Assembly (NCBI GenBank): GCA_035489015.1
Contig: DATHKR010000235.1
Coordinates: 1 to 64,000 of the forward strand
Origin: DATFRY01 sp035489015
Lineage (GTDB): Bacteria > Myxococcota_A > Polyangia > Haliangiales > Haliangiaceae
Reading direction: 5' to 3'
Length of the DNA stretch: 64,000 nucleotides
The notes under the pieces were generated by a model, which was not told the origin of the DNA, did no database searches, and saw only the letters and a list, made by a program, of their open reading frames with translations. Within the stretch, counting starts at the first letter, position 1, and every line of letters starts with the position of its first letter. Shown here piece after piece: positions 11,202-19,469 of the stretch. The position numbers and the translations under genes were made by a program.

Positions 11202-11240
11202 TGCCATTCTCGACTCGCCCTATCGGGCAGCCGAGCGACG

Positions 11241-12557
11241 TCAGCCCGCGCGCCGGCGGACCCGCACCGTCGCGGCGTACGCGACCAGCGCGACCACCGT
11301 GATCGACCCGACCCAGACCAGGAGGGTCGAGTCGAGGCGGCGGAAGCCGAACACGAGAGTCCAGGCCGAGGCAACCACGTACAGCGCGGCGGCGAGCTGG
11401 GCGAACCGGCGCGGGCGGGGCAGGTCGGGCCGGCGCCAGCGCACCACCAGCACCGACGCGGCGGCCAGCGCCGAGAACAGGATCAGGACGGCGCCGACGT
11501 TGCCGAGCGCGTTCTTGAGCGAGTGGGTCCAGACGATCGCCACCGCGATCACGCTCTGGAACACGACCGAGCCGATCGGCGGACGCCCGGCCCGCGCCGC
11601 CATCCATCGGGGCAAGAAGCCGTCCTCGGCCATGGTGGCGTACACGCGCGGGCCGACCATGACCATCGCGCTCATGCACGAGATCATCGCGAGGGCGACC
11701 AGGATCGACATCATCCCGGCGCCGGTCGGGCCGATGAGCACCTGGCTGACCGCGTGGCCGAGGATCGGGCGCTGGGTCTTCACCACGCCGAGCGCGTCGG
11801 CCGGAGTCAGGTTGGCGACGAACACCCAGTTGACCAGCACGTAGAGCGCGCCCACCGCCGCGCAGCCGATCAGCATCGCGCGCGGGGCGTCGCGCGCCGG
11901 GTTGCGGAAGTCGCCGGCGGCGTAGGCGGCCGCGTTCCAGCCGGTGAACGCAAAGGCGATCCAGAACAGGCTGCCGAAGAACGGGCCGGCGGCGAAGTGG
12001 GTCGACCCGTGCGGCGGGGTCCAGGTCGGCCAGCGCCACGACCCGAGCGCGAGCCCGAGCACCACGAAGCCGAGCAGGAGCACCACCTTCAGCGCGATGA
12101 GGAGGTCCTGGGTCCGCTTCGAGGTGACCAGGCCGACGCTGTGGAAGGCGGTCAGCGCCGCGATGAGGACGGTCGCGACCACCCGCGGGTCAGGCAGGCC
12201 GATGACGGTGGCCAGGAACTCGGACGCGCCGATCGCGTTGATGGCGATCGGGGCCGAGAAGCCGACCAGGAGCGACGCCCAGCCGGCCAGGTAGCCGAGC
12301 AGCGGGTGGGCCAGGTCGGACAGGTAGCGGTACTCGCCGCCGGATCGCGGCAGGAGCGAGGCCAGCTCGGCGTAGGCGCGAGCCCCGGCCATGTTGAGGA
12401 CCATGCCGACGACCCAGGCGATGAGGATCCAGCCCGGGCTCATCTCCTGGATCATGAAGCCGGCGCTCAGGAACACGCCGGCGCCGATCATGTTGGCGGC
12501 GACCAGGCCGATGCCGGACCAGAGGCCGAGGAAGCCGGGCCGACCGGGGTCGCTCAT
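11241..12557 (-). CDS. APC-family amino-acid permease
   Basis: A 438-residue secondary transporter of the amino acid-polyamine-organocation superfamily. The first helix carries the family signature around GLVAANMIGAGVFLSAG (residues 17-33), the unwound substrate-binding segment. About twelve hydrophobic spans can be followed, with the conserved ELASLLPRSGGEYRYL after helix 2 and the helix-6 region FAFTGWNAAAYAAGDFRNP. The substrate cannot be named from the sequence; the closest general pattern is the LAT/AAT-like amino-acid exchangers and uptake systems. Its ATG overlaps the stop codon of the upstream lipoprotein gene by 4 bp (ATGA), so the two are translationally coupled. Confidence 0.9.
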   Translation of the reverse strand: MSDPGRPGFLGLWSGIGLVAANMIGAGVFLSAGFMIQEMSPGWILIAWVVGMVLNMAGARAYAELASLLPRSGGEYRYLSDLAHPLLGYLAGWASLLVGFSAPIAINAIGASEFLATVIGLPDPRVVATVLIAALTAFHSVGLVTSKRTQDLLIALKVVLLLGFVVLGLALGSWRWPTWTPPHGSTHFAAGPFFGSLFWIAFAFTGWNAAAYAAGDFRNPARDAPRAMLIGCAAVGALYVLVNWVFVANLTPADALGVVKTQRPILGHAVSQVLIGPTGAGMMSILVALAMISCMSAMVMVGPRVYATMAEDGFLPRWMAARAGRPPIGSVVFQSVIAVAIVWTHSLKNALGNVGAVLILFSALAAASVLVVRWRRPDLPRPRRFAQLAAALYVVASAWTLVFGFRRLDSTLLVWVGSITVVALVAYAATVRVRRRAG

Positions 12558-13711
12558 GGCCTCGCCGCCGAGGGAAGCGTGGCCGGCGTGGCGGCCGGCG
12601 TGGCGGCCGGCGTGGCCGCGGTCGCCGGCGGATCGATCGCGGCGGCCGCGATCAGGGCGACGACGAGCTCGACCTCCGTCGGGCCGAGCGACGCCTGCAC
12701 CGCCAGGTCCGGGCCCGAGCGGGCCACCTCGAGCCGCTTCACGATCGCCCCGGCGCGCGGGTCGGGCATCGCGCGGGCCAGGTCACCCCGCTGGGCGCGG
12801 AACGAGTCGGCGGCGCCGGCCGCCTCCCGATCGGTGGCGAACCGCAGCCCGACCAGCACGCTGACCGAGCCGTCGCCCGACGGGTCGGCGTCGACGGTGG
12901 CGAAGAAGCCGCGCACGCCCGGGACGTCGGCGCCGACCGCGGCCATCCGCCGGTGCATGGCCGGCGAGACCAGCCCGGCCGCCCACAGCGCGGCGTCGGT
13001 GTGCACCCGCCCGAGGCAGCCGGTCGGCGCCGGGATCGGCGCCGCGCCGCCGGCACCGGCGAGCACCATCAACGCCGCGCGCGCGCCGTCTGCCGCCGGC
13101 GACAGGATCACGAGATCGGCGGCCGGCCAGTAGGCGTAGGCGCGACCGGCCGCGCCGGCCCCGCCACCGCCGCGCGCGGCTCCGCCCGGCCCGTACACGG
13201 TCAGCGGCCCGTCGTCCGCCGCGCTCAGCCGCTCGCCGGTCTGCGCCGAGCGATCGGCGATGCACCGCGCGATCGAGTCGCGGGTGAAGGTCCCCGCGAG
13301 CGCGACCACGACCGCCTGCTCGCCGCCGCCGCCGCCGAGCGCGGCCACCGCCAGGTCGACCGCGGCGAACGGATCGAGCCCGCACGCGCGCCCGATCGAG
13401 GGATCGAGCGGCAGCGCCGGCATCCGGGCGAGCAGCGGGGCGAGCGCGGGGACCCGACGCGCGCGCGCGGCGCGGACTCCGACCACACCCCACGCGTCGG
13501 CGGGCAGGTGGGCCAGCATCGCGGCGACGTCGGAGGTCATGCGTCCGTCGGGGATCGATCGTCGATCGCGATCGCATCCGCTGGCCAGCCCGAGCGCGAG
13601 GGAGAGCGCGAGGCCGAGGCCGATGGCGAGCAGCGCCACGCGCCCCGGACGAGCGCGGGCGGCTCGTTCATCCGGGCGCCTCCGGTGAGCCGGCGTGCCG
13701 TTCAGGTGCAA
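12554..13711 (-). CDS. Ala-rich lipoprotein coupled to permease
   Basis: I do not recognise the family. The 385-residue product has a basic N-terminus, a hydrophobic signal segment and a lipobox ending LASGC (C46), so it is probably anchored in the inner or outer membrane. The mature part has alternating hydrophobic segments (AWGVVGVRAARA, QAVVVALAGTF, SVLVGLRF) reminiscent of periplasmic alpha/beta proteins, and ends in an Ala/Thr/Pro-rich tail encoded by short DNA repeats near 12580-12620. The frame's first start is a TTG at 13711; a later GTG at the beginning of the hydrophobic stretch is possible but would remove the basic n-region. Coupling to the permease suggests a helper or substrate-binding role, which is inference. 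Confidence 0.65.
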   Translation of the reverse strand: MHLNGTPAHRRRPDERAARARPGRVALLAIGLGLALSLALGLASGCDRDRRSIPDGRMTSDVAAMLAHLPADAWGVVGVRAARARRVPALAPLLARMPALPLDPSIGRACGLDPFAAVDLAVAALGGGGGEQAVVVALAGTFTRDSIARCIADRSAQTGERLSAADDGPLTVYGPGGAARGGGGAGAAGRAYAYWPAADLVILSPAADGARAALMVLAGAGGAAPIPAPTGCLGRVHTDAALWAAGLVSPAMHRRMAAVGADVPGVRGFFATVDADPSGDGSVSVLVGLRFATDREAAGAADSFRAQRGDLARAMPDPRAGAIVKRLEVARSGPDLAVQASLGPTEVELVVALIAAAAIDPPATAATPAATPAATPATLPSAARP

Positions 13712-13764
13712 GACCCTGACATTGTAGGCTTCCGACGCGCCGCGGCAAAACCGTTGACGTCGCC

Positions 13765-13801
13765 CTACCGATCGGTAGACATTTACCGTTCGTCCGGTAG
13801 A
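13765..13801. promoter_or_regulatory. TetR-type palindromic operator pair
   Basis: A perfect 14-bp palindrome, CTACCGATCGGTAG (13765-13778), is followed by a second imperfect site (ACCGttcgtcCGGT, about 13785-13799). Both lie within 45 bp of the TetR start codon, between divergent genes. The placement fits autoregulation of the tetR-acyl-CoA dehydrogenase operon. Confidence 0.75.
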
Positions 13802-13809
13802 GACCCCCG

Positions 13810-14418
13810 ATGGCCGCCGCCGAATCCCGATCGAGCTCGCTCACCCCGGAGCAGATCATCGCCGCCGCGACCCGGCTGTTCGCCGCGCGCGGCTACGACG
13901 GGGCGTCGCTGCAGGACGTGGCCGACGCGGTCGGCATCCGCAAGCAGTCGCTGCTCTATCACATGCCGTCCAAGGAGGAGCTGCGCCGGCGGGTGCTCGA
14001 CGCGCTGCTGGCCCGCTGGAACGACGTGCTGCCGCGCCTGCTCATGGCCGCGACCTCGGGCGAGGGACAGTTCGACGCGGTCGTGACCGAGACCCTCCGC
14101 TTCTTCACCGAGGACCCGGACCGCGCCCGCCTGCTCCTGCGCGAGATCCTCGACCGCCCGGCCGACGTCCAGGCGCTCATCGCCACGCACATCGCGCCCT
14201 GGGTCGAGGTGGTGTCGAGCTACATCCGCAAGGGCATCGAGCGGGGCACGGTGCCGCCCGACGTCGACCCGCCCGCTTACGTGCTCTCGGTCATCCACCT
14301 GATCCTGTCGGCGGTGGCGACCGCCGATTGTTTCGGTCCGCTGGCCGATCGCGGCCGGCAGATCGCCGAGCTTCTGCGCATGGCCAAGTCGAGCCTGTTC
14401 CGGCCCCCGGACAGGTGA
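13810..14418 (+). CDS. TetR-family transcriptional regulator
   Basis: A 202-residue one-component repressor. Residues 15-60 form the TetR_N helix-turn-helix: EQIIAAATRLFAARGYDGAS, then LQDVADAVGIRKQSLLYHMPSKEEL, with the recognition helix in the usual place. The all-helical C-terminal domain should bind the ligand. The gene is followed after 16 bp by an acyl-CoA dehydrogenase gene and preceded by a palindromic operator. The likely job is control of fatty-acid or related acyl-CoA degradation, with an acyl-CoA as inducer; that ligand is an inference from context. Confidence 0.93.
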   Translation: MAAAESRSSSLTPEQIIAAATRLFAARGYDGASLQDVADAVGIRKQSLLYHMPSKEELRRRVLDALLARWNDVLPRLLMAATSGEGQFDAVVTETLRFFTEDPDRARLLLREILDRPADVQALIATHIAPWVEVVSSYIRKGIERGTVPPDVDPPAYVLSVIHLILSAVATADCFGPLADRGRQIAELLRMAKSSLFRPPDR

Positions 14419-14434
14419 TCGCAAGGGGAACCAC

Positions 14435-16363
14435 ATGGCGAGCTTCTTCAAGGACAACCCGGATCTCCAGTACTACTTCGAGCGCGGCATCGACTGGGCG
14501 CGGCTGAGCGAGCTGGTCGAGCACGGCTACCGCCAGCCCGACGGCCTCGGCGGCGCGGCCGAGGCGCTCGTCTTCTACCGCGACATCGCCGAGATGGTCG
14601 GCGAGCTGGTCGCCGACGAGGTGGCGCCGCAGGCGGCCGCGATCGATCGGATCGGCGCACGGCTCGAGGGGGGCGAGGCGGTGCTGCCGCCCGCGATGGA
14701 CGCGCTGTTCCGCAAGCTCGGCGAGCTCGATCTCCACGGCATGTGCCTGCCGCGCGAGCTGGGCGGCCTGAACTGCCCGCTCATGCTGTACTTCCTCTCC
14801 ACCGAGCTGTTCGCGCGCGCCGACGTGTCGATGATGTCGCACTTCGCGTTCCACGGCGCGATGGCGCTGTCGATGCTGAACCTCTCGATGATGGAGGGGA
14901 CCACCGAGATCGATCCCGACACCGGCGTGGTGCGCGCGACCCGGTTCCGCGACGAGATCGCCGAGATCGCCAGCGGGAAGGCGTGGGGCAGCATGGACAT
15001 CACCGAGCCGGACGCCGGCAGCGACATGGCCGCGCTGCGCGCGGTCGGCCGCCAGGAGCCGGACGGCAGCTGGACCGTCACCGGGCAGAAGATCTTCATC
15101 ACGTCGGGGCACGGCAAGTACCACTTCGTCATCGCGCGCACCGAGCCGGACGCCGAGGGCCTGGCCGGGCTGTCGATGTTCCTGGTGCCGGCCTACCGCG
15201 ACGAGAACGGCCGGCGCGTGCGGCTGGCGACGGTGGACCGCATCGAGGAGAAGCTCGGCCACCACGGCTCGGTGACCGCGGCGATCACGTTCGATCGCAC
15301 CCCGGCTCACCTGGTCGGCAAGCGCGGCGACGGCTTCCGCTTCATGTTGAAGCTCATGAACGGGGCGCGGGTCGCGGTCGGGTTCGAGAGCATCGGCCTG
15401 TGCGAGGCGGCCTACCGCCTGGCCCGCGACTACGCGGCGGGGCGGCCGTCCATGGGCAAGACCATCGACCGGCACGAGATGGTCGCCGACTACCTGGACG
15501 AGATGGCGTCCGACATCCAGGGGCTGCGCGCGCTGGCCGTGTACGGCGCGTTCGAGGAGGAGCTGGCCCAGCGGCTGGCCGCCGCCGGCAAGGCGGACGA
15601 GGCGCGCCCGCACCAGGACCGCGCCCGCCACGTGACGCCGCTCCTCAAGTACCTGGCCGCGGAGAAGGCGGTCGAGATGGCGCGCCGCGCGCTGCAGATC
15701 CATGGCGGCAACGGCTACATGACCGAGTTCGGCGCGGAGAAGCTCCTCCGCGACGCGCTGGTGATGCCGATCTACGAGGGGACCAGCCAGATCCAGGCGC
15801 TCATGGCGATGAAGGACACGCTGGGCGGCCTCCTGCGCGATCCGCAGGGCTTCGTGCGGCGCGTGGCCCACAGCCGCTGGCGCCAGGTGTCGGGGCGCGA
15901 TCCGCTGGAGCGGCGGGTGGCGAAGCTGGAGGGGCTCTCGCTCAGGGCCCAGCGCCACCTCATCACCCGCACCGCGGCCGACAAGCTGCGCTCGCTGCGC
16001 GGCCAGTCGCTCGGCACCTGGCCGAGCGTGCTGCGCCGCAACTGGAACCCGAAGCGCGACTTCGCCTTCGCCATGCTGCACGCCGAGCGGCTGTGCCGGC
16101 TGATGGCCGACGTCGCGATCGCCGAGGTGCTGTGGGAGCAGGCCCAGCGCCACCCGGAGCGCCGCGAGCTGCTCGAGCGCTACCTCGATCGCGCCGAGCC
16201 GCGCGGCCGCTTCCTGGTCGACGAGATCACGTCGACCGGACACCGGCTGCTGGCCAGCCTGGCCGACCGCGACCGCGGCGACGACGGCGAGACCCGGGCT
16301 GCGTCGGCCGCGCCCGCTCGCCCGCGCGCGGCCCCGCGGGAGCGCGTGCGCGCGGCGGGCTGA
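14435..16363 (+). CDS. acyl-CoA dehydrogenase
   Basis: A 642-residue FAD-dependent acyl-CoA dehydrogenase, longer than the 380-residue medium-chain type. It belongs with the long forms that carry an N-terminal extension and an extra C-terminal helical domain. The FAD and substrate region shows AWGSMDITEPDAGSDMAALR and VTGQKIFITSG; the C-terminal domain has LQIHGGNGYMTEFGAEKLLRD and the catalytic-glutamate motif MPIYEGTSQIQ. It should oxidise acyl-CoA to trans-2-enoyl-CoA in the cytoplasm and pass electrons to ETF. A Shine-Dalgarno-like AAGGGG precedes the ATG, and the gene follows tetR directly, so it is probably repressed by it. Chain-length preference cannot be read from the sequence. Confidence 0.93.
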   Translation: MASFFKDNPDLQYYFERGIDWARLSELVEHGYRQPDGLGGAAEALVFYRDIAEMVGELVADEVAPQAAAIDRIGARLEGGEAVLPPAMDALFRKLGELDLHGMCLPRELGGLNCPLMLYFLSTELFARADVSMMSHFAFHGAMALSMLNLSMMEGTTEIDPDTGVVRATRFRDEIAEIASGKAWGSMDITEPDAGSDMAALRAVGRQEPDGSWTVTGQKIFITSGHGKYHFVIARTEPDAEGLAGLSMFLVPAYRDENGRRVRLATVDRIEEKLGHHGSVTAAITFDRTPAHLVGKRGDGFRFMLKLMNGARVAVGFESIGLCEAAYRLARDYAAGRPSMGKTIDRHEMVADYLDEMASDIQGLRALAVYGAFEEELAQRLAAAGKADEARPHQDRARHVTPLLKYLAAEKAVEMARRALQIHGGNGYMTEFGAEKLLRDALVMPIYEGTSQIQALMAMKDTLGGLLRDPQGFVRRVAHSRWRQVSGRDPLERRVAKLEGLSLRAQRHLITRTAADKLRSLRGQSLGTWPSVLRRNWNPKRDFAFAMLHAERLCRLMADVAIAEVLWEQAQRHPERRELLERYLDRAEPRGRFLVDEITSTGHRLLASLADRDRGDDGETRAASAAPARPRAAPRERVRAAG

Positions 16364-16414
16364 TCCCGCGCCGCTCGGATCTCAGCGGTTCATCACTCGC
16401 CGCGCCGGACCGCG

Positions 16415-19400
16415 CTACTCGAGCAGGGCGAGCAGATCGTCGCGCGTGATCGCCGCGGCCCGGTCGGCCTGGCCGAGCGCCGCGTCGGCCAGGGCTCGCT
16501 TGCGCAGCTGGAGCGCGAGCAGGCGCTCCTCGACCGTGTCGCGGGCGACCAGGCGGTAGATGAAGACCGGGCGGTCCTGGCCGATCCGGTGGGCGCGGTC
16601 GGCGGCCTGGTCCTCGGCGGCCGGGTTCCACCACGGGTCGAGGATGAACACGTGATCCGCGGCGGTCAGGTTGAGGCCGGTGCCGCCCGCCTTGAGCGAG
16701 GCGAGCAGGACCGGCGGGCCGGCCTCGTCCTGGAACGCCTGCACCACGCCGGCGCGGTCCGGGGTCGAGCCGTCGAGCCGGGTGAACGCGATGTTGGCGG
16801 CGATCAGGTGGGGCTCGACCAGGTCGAGCAGCGAGGTCCACTGGGAGAAGACCAGCGCCTTGTGTCCGTCGGACACGGCGGTGTCGAGCGCCTCGAGCAG
16901 GCAGGCGATCTTCGACGAGCTGTCGGCCCACTGGCCGGGCAGGAGCGCGGCGTGACACGCGGCCTGGCGCAGGCGGAGGAGCGCCTCGAGCGCGGCCATC
17001 ACCGACAGCCCGCCGCCCTCGCCCCCGGCGCCGCCGGTCAGCTGGGCGACGATGTCGGCCTGGGCCGCCGCGCGCACCGCGTCGTAGATCGATCGCTCGC
17101 GGGTGTCGAGCTCGACCGGCAGCACGCTCTCGGTGCGCGGCGGCAGCTCGGGCGCCACCTCGCGCTTGAGGCGGCGGAGCACGAACGGGCGGATGATGTC
17201 GCGCAGGTGAGCCGCGGCGTCGGTCCGGCCGGCGGCGATCGGCCCGGCCACCCGGCGCTGGAAGTCGGCGCGCGCGCCGAGCAGGCCGGGGTTGGCGAAG
17301 TGGCAAACGCTCCACAGCTCGTCGAGGCGGTTCTCGACCGGCGTGCCGGTCAGCGCGGCGCGGAAGTGGGCGCGCAGGGCAAAGGCGGCCTGGGCCGACT
17401 GGCTGTCCGGGTTCTTGATCGCCTGGGCCTCGTCGAGGATCGCCGCGCGCCAGGTCTCCTCGGCCAGCTGATCGCGGTCGCTGCGCAGGAGCGCGTAGCT
17501 GGTGACGACCACGTCGGCCGACGGATCGAGCGCGCGGCGCGGGCCGTGATACAGGCAGACCGAGAGGTCGGGGCGGAAGCGGGCCAGCTCGGCCGCCCAG
17601 TTGTGGATCACGCTGGTCGGGCAGACGATGATCGTCCGCCCGTCGAGCGCGGCCAGCGCCTGCACCGTCTTGCCCAGGCCCATGTCGTCGGCCAGCACCG
17701 CGCCGAGCCCGGCCTCGCGCAGGAAGCACAGCCAGTCGACGCCGACGCGCTGGTAGGGGCGCAGCTCCGCGGTGAGGCCGGGCGGCAGCGCCGCCGCCGG
17801 GATGCGGCCGTCCTCATCGAACAGCGCCGACAGCCGGCCGGCCGCGGCCGGGCGAGGCACCCCGAGCGCGTCGCACAGCGAGGCGAGCGCGGGCAGCGCC
17901 ACCGCGCTGACCCTGCCACCCTCGCCGCGCGCGGCCAGCAGCGACAGGACCCGCTGGCCGTGCCGGGCCAGGAAATCGGCCGGCAGCGGCGCCCACCCGC
18001 CTCCCTCGAGCGGCAGCAGATCGAGCCCGCTCTGCCACGCCGCCAGCACCGCCGCGCCGGACGCGCGCCGCACCTCGCCGCCGACCGGCTCCGAGGTCTC
18101 GAACCAGAGATCGAGCTCGGCGCCGACCGCGCTGGCCGCGCCGCCCGGACCCGCCGCGCCGCCCGCGCCGCCCGCGCCGCCCGCGCTGTCGACGTCGCGC
18201 ACGAGCAGGTGGGGGATCAGCTCGACCTCGTGGAGCGCGTCGGTCAGCTTCGCGGGATCGTCGCCGCGCTGGAACGCGCGCACCCGCTCGACCAGCGCGC
18301 GCGCCTCGCTGCCGGTCGCGGTCACCCGCAGGCCGGGCACCATGTTCAGCCGGTCGCGCAGCGCGTTCACCAGCTCGAGCTCGGCCCGCCGATCGCGCAC
18401 CGGCGCGGGCGGGCGGATCTGGATCATCCGGTCGCCGTCGATGCGAGCCAGCGCCGGATCGCCGTACACCAGGGTGGCCAGCACCGACAGCCGGTCGCCG
18501 TCGCCGGTGACCTCGAGGTGGATGCGCGGGCGCGCCTCGCGGGTGGCGCGCGGCAGGCGACGGCTGCGCACCTCGATCGCGATGTCGCGGCGCAGGGCCG
18601 GCAGCATCTGGGTGACCAGCTCGCCCAGCTCGGGCGGCGCGTAGTCGCGCACCAGCGGGAGCAGCTCCCACCGCTCGCCGGCCACCTCGGCGTGTCCGAG
18701 CGGGTGGAGGACGCCGTGCACCAGCGCGATCCGCTCGCCGACGATCTCCTCGACCTGCGGGTCGGCCACCACCGCCAGGCGCACCCCCTCGCCGTGGTCG
18801 GTCAGCGAGCCGCGCGGCAGGACCGGATCGCCCGACACCGCCACCGGGTTTCCGTCGAGGGTGACCCGCTCGCAGCCGGCCAGCGCCGCCAGCAGCGAGG
18901 GGACCAGGGCGCCGGTGATCGGCGTGCGCCCGCGGTTCTGGCCGACCAGGCGGTCGACCTCGAGATCGGCCTGGGTCGGGCGGAGATCGCCGCTCGGGTC
19001 GCGCGCGCGGCCGGACGCGATCGAGAACAGCGACGTGACCAGCTCGATCTCGGTCCCGCCCGGGGCCAGCACCGCGCGGCGCAGGGTGAGCCGCCCGCTG
19101 GCGCGCTCCAGCCGGTAGACGACCTCGGTGGCGGAGCCCGGCTCGAGCTGGGCCTGGCTCAGCGCGATGACCGCGGCGGCGACGTGCTCGCACGCGTCGA
19201 ACCGCGCGCCGCAGTCGCAGTCCCACTCGCCGTCGGCCGGGTAAAGGATGACGGTCCGCGCGATGGCGGCGCGGGGCGCGGCCACCCGCAGGACCAGCTC
19301 GTCGGCGCCGCCGCGCTCGCGGGTCACCGCTCGATCGCGGGCCAGCGAGATGCCCTTGGACCACAGGCCGCGCGGGCACGCCTCGCGCACCGCTTCGAGC

Positions 19401-19417
19401 AGGCGTTCGTCAGCCAC
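16415..19417 (-). CDS. SNF2/RapA-type helicase with SWIM zinc finger
   Basis: A 1000-residue Swi2/Snf2-family ATPase that should translocate on double-stranded DNA and remodel protein-DNA complexes. The N-terminus has a SWIM zinc finger (C67, C69, C76, H78 in CDCGARFDACEH). A long middle region follows, with a Gly/Ala-rich linker near 420-435, and then the ATPase core: Walker A DMGLGKT (about 577), DEAQ box DEAQAIKN (about 660), TGTPVENRLDELWS and the C-terminal helicase half with LKAGGTGLNLTAADHV and motif VI DRAHRIGQ (about 944). All key motifs are intact. It is a single gene, convergent with the acyl-CoA dehydrogenase gene. Translation starts at a GTG at 19417 without a strong Shine-Dalgarno; a TAGCAC hexamer 7 nt upstream suggests a nearly leaderless mRNA. 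Confidence 0.93.
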   Translation of the reverse strand: MADERLLEAVREACPRGLWSKGISLARDRAVTRERGGADELVLRVAAPRAAIARTVILYPADGEWDCDCGARFDACEHVAAAVIALSQAQLEPGSATEVVYRLERASGRLTLRRAVLAPGGTEIELVTSLFSIASGRARDPSGDLRPTQADLEVDRLVGQNRGRTPITGALVPSLLAALAGCERVTLDGNPVAVSGDPVLPRGSLTDHGEGVRLAVVADPQVEEIVGERIALVHGVLHPLGHAEVAGERWELLPLVRDYAPPELGELVTQMLPALRRDIAIEVRSRRLPRATREARPRIHLEVTGDGDRLSVLATLVYGDPALARIDGDRMIQIRPPAPVRDRRAELELVNALRDRLNMVPGLRVTATGSEARALVERVRAFQRGDDPAKLTDALHEVELIPHLLVRDVDSAGGAGGAGGAAGPGGAASAVGAELDLWFETSEPVGGEVRRASGAAVLAAWQSGLDLLPLEGGGWAPLPADFLARHGQRVLSLLAARGEGGRVSAVALPALASLCDALGVPRPAAAGRLSALFDEDGRIPAAALPPGLTAELRPYQRVGVDWLCFLREAGLGAVLADDMGLGKTVQALAALDGRTIIVCPTSVIHNWAAELARFRPDLSVCLYHGPRRALDPSADVVVTSYALLRSDRDQLAEETWRAAILDEAQAIKNPDSQSAQAAFALRAHFRAALTGTPVENRLDELWSVCHFANPGLLGARADFQRRVAGPIAAGRTDAAAHLRDIIRPFVLRRLKREVAPELPPRTESVLPVELDTRERSIYDAVRAAAQADIVAQLTGGAGGEGGGLSVMAALEALLRLRQAACHAALLPGQWADSSSKIACLLEALDTAVSDGHKALVFSQWTSLLDLVEPHLIAANIAFTRLDGSTPDRAGVVQAFQDEAGPPVLLASLKAGGTGLNLTAADHVFILDPWWNPAAEDQAADRAHRIGQDRPVFIYRLVARDTVEERLLALQLRKRALADAALGQADRAAAITRDDLLALLE

Positions 19418-19469
19418 GACCGGAGTGCTACACTGCCCGGCCGGCCGTGTCCATTCGCGGGTGTCGGGC

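Noticed and set aside
8098..11844. A plus-strand open frame of 1248 codons over the TPR kinase
   Set aside because: The minus strand has a complete kinase with all motifs; the plus-strand product is low-complexity Arg/Gly/Ala.
16364..16414. A terminator between the acyl-CoA dehydrogenase and SNF2 genes
   Set aside because: No stable hairpin or T-run was found in the 51-bp gap.
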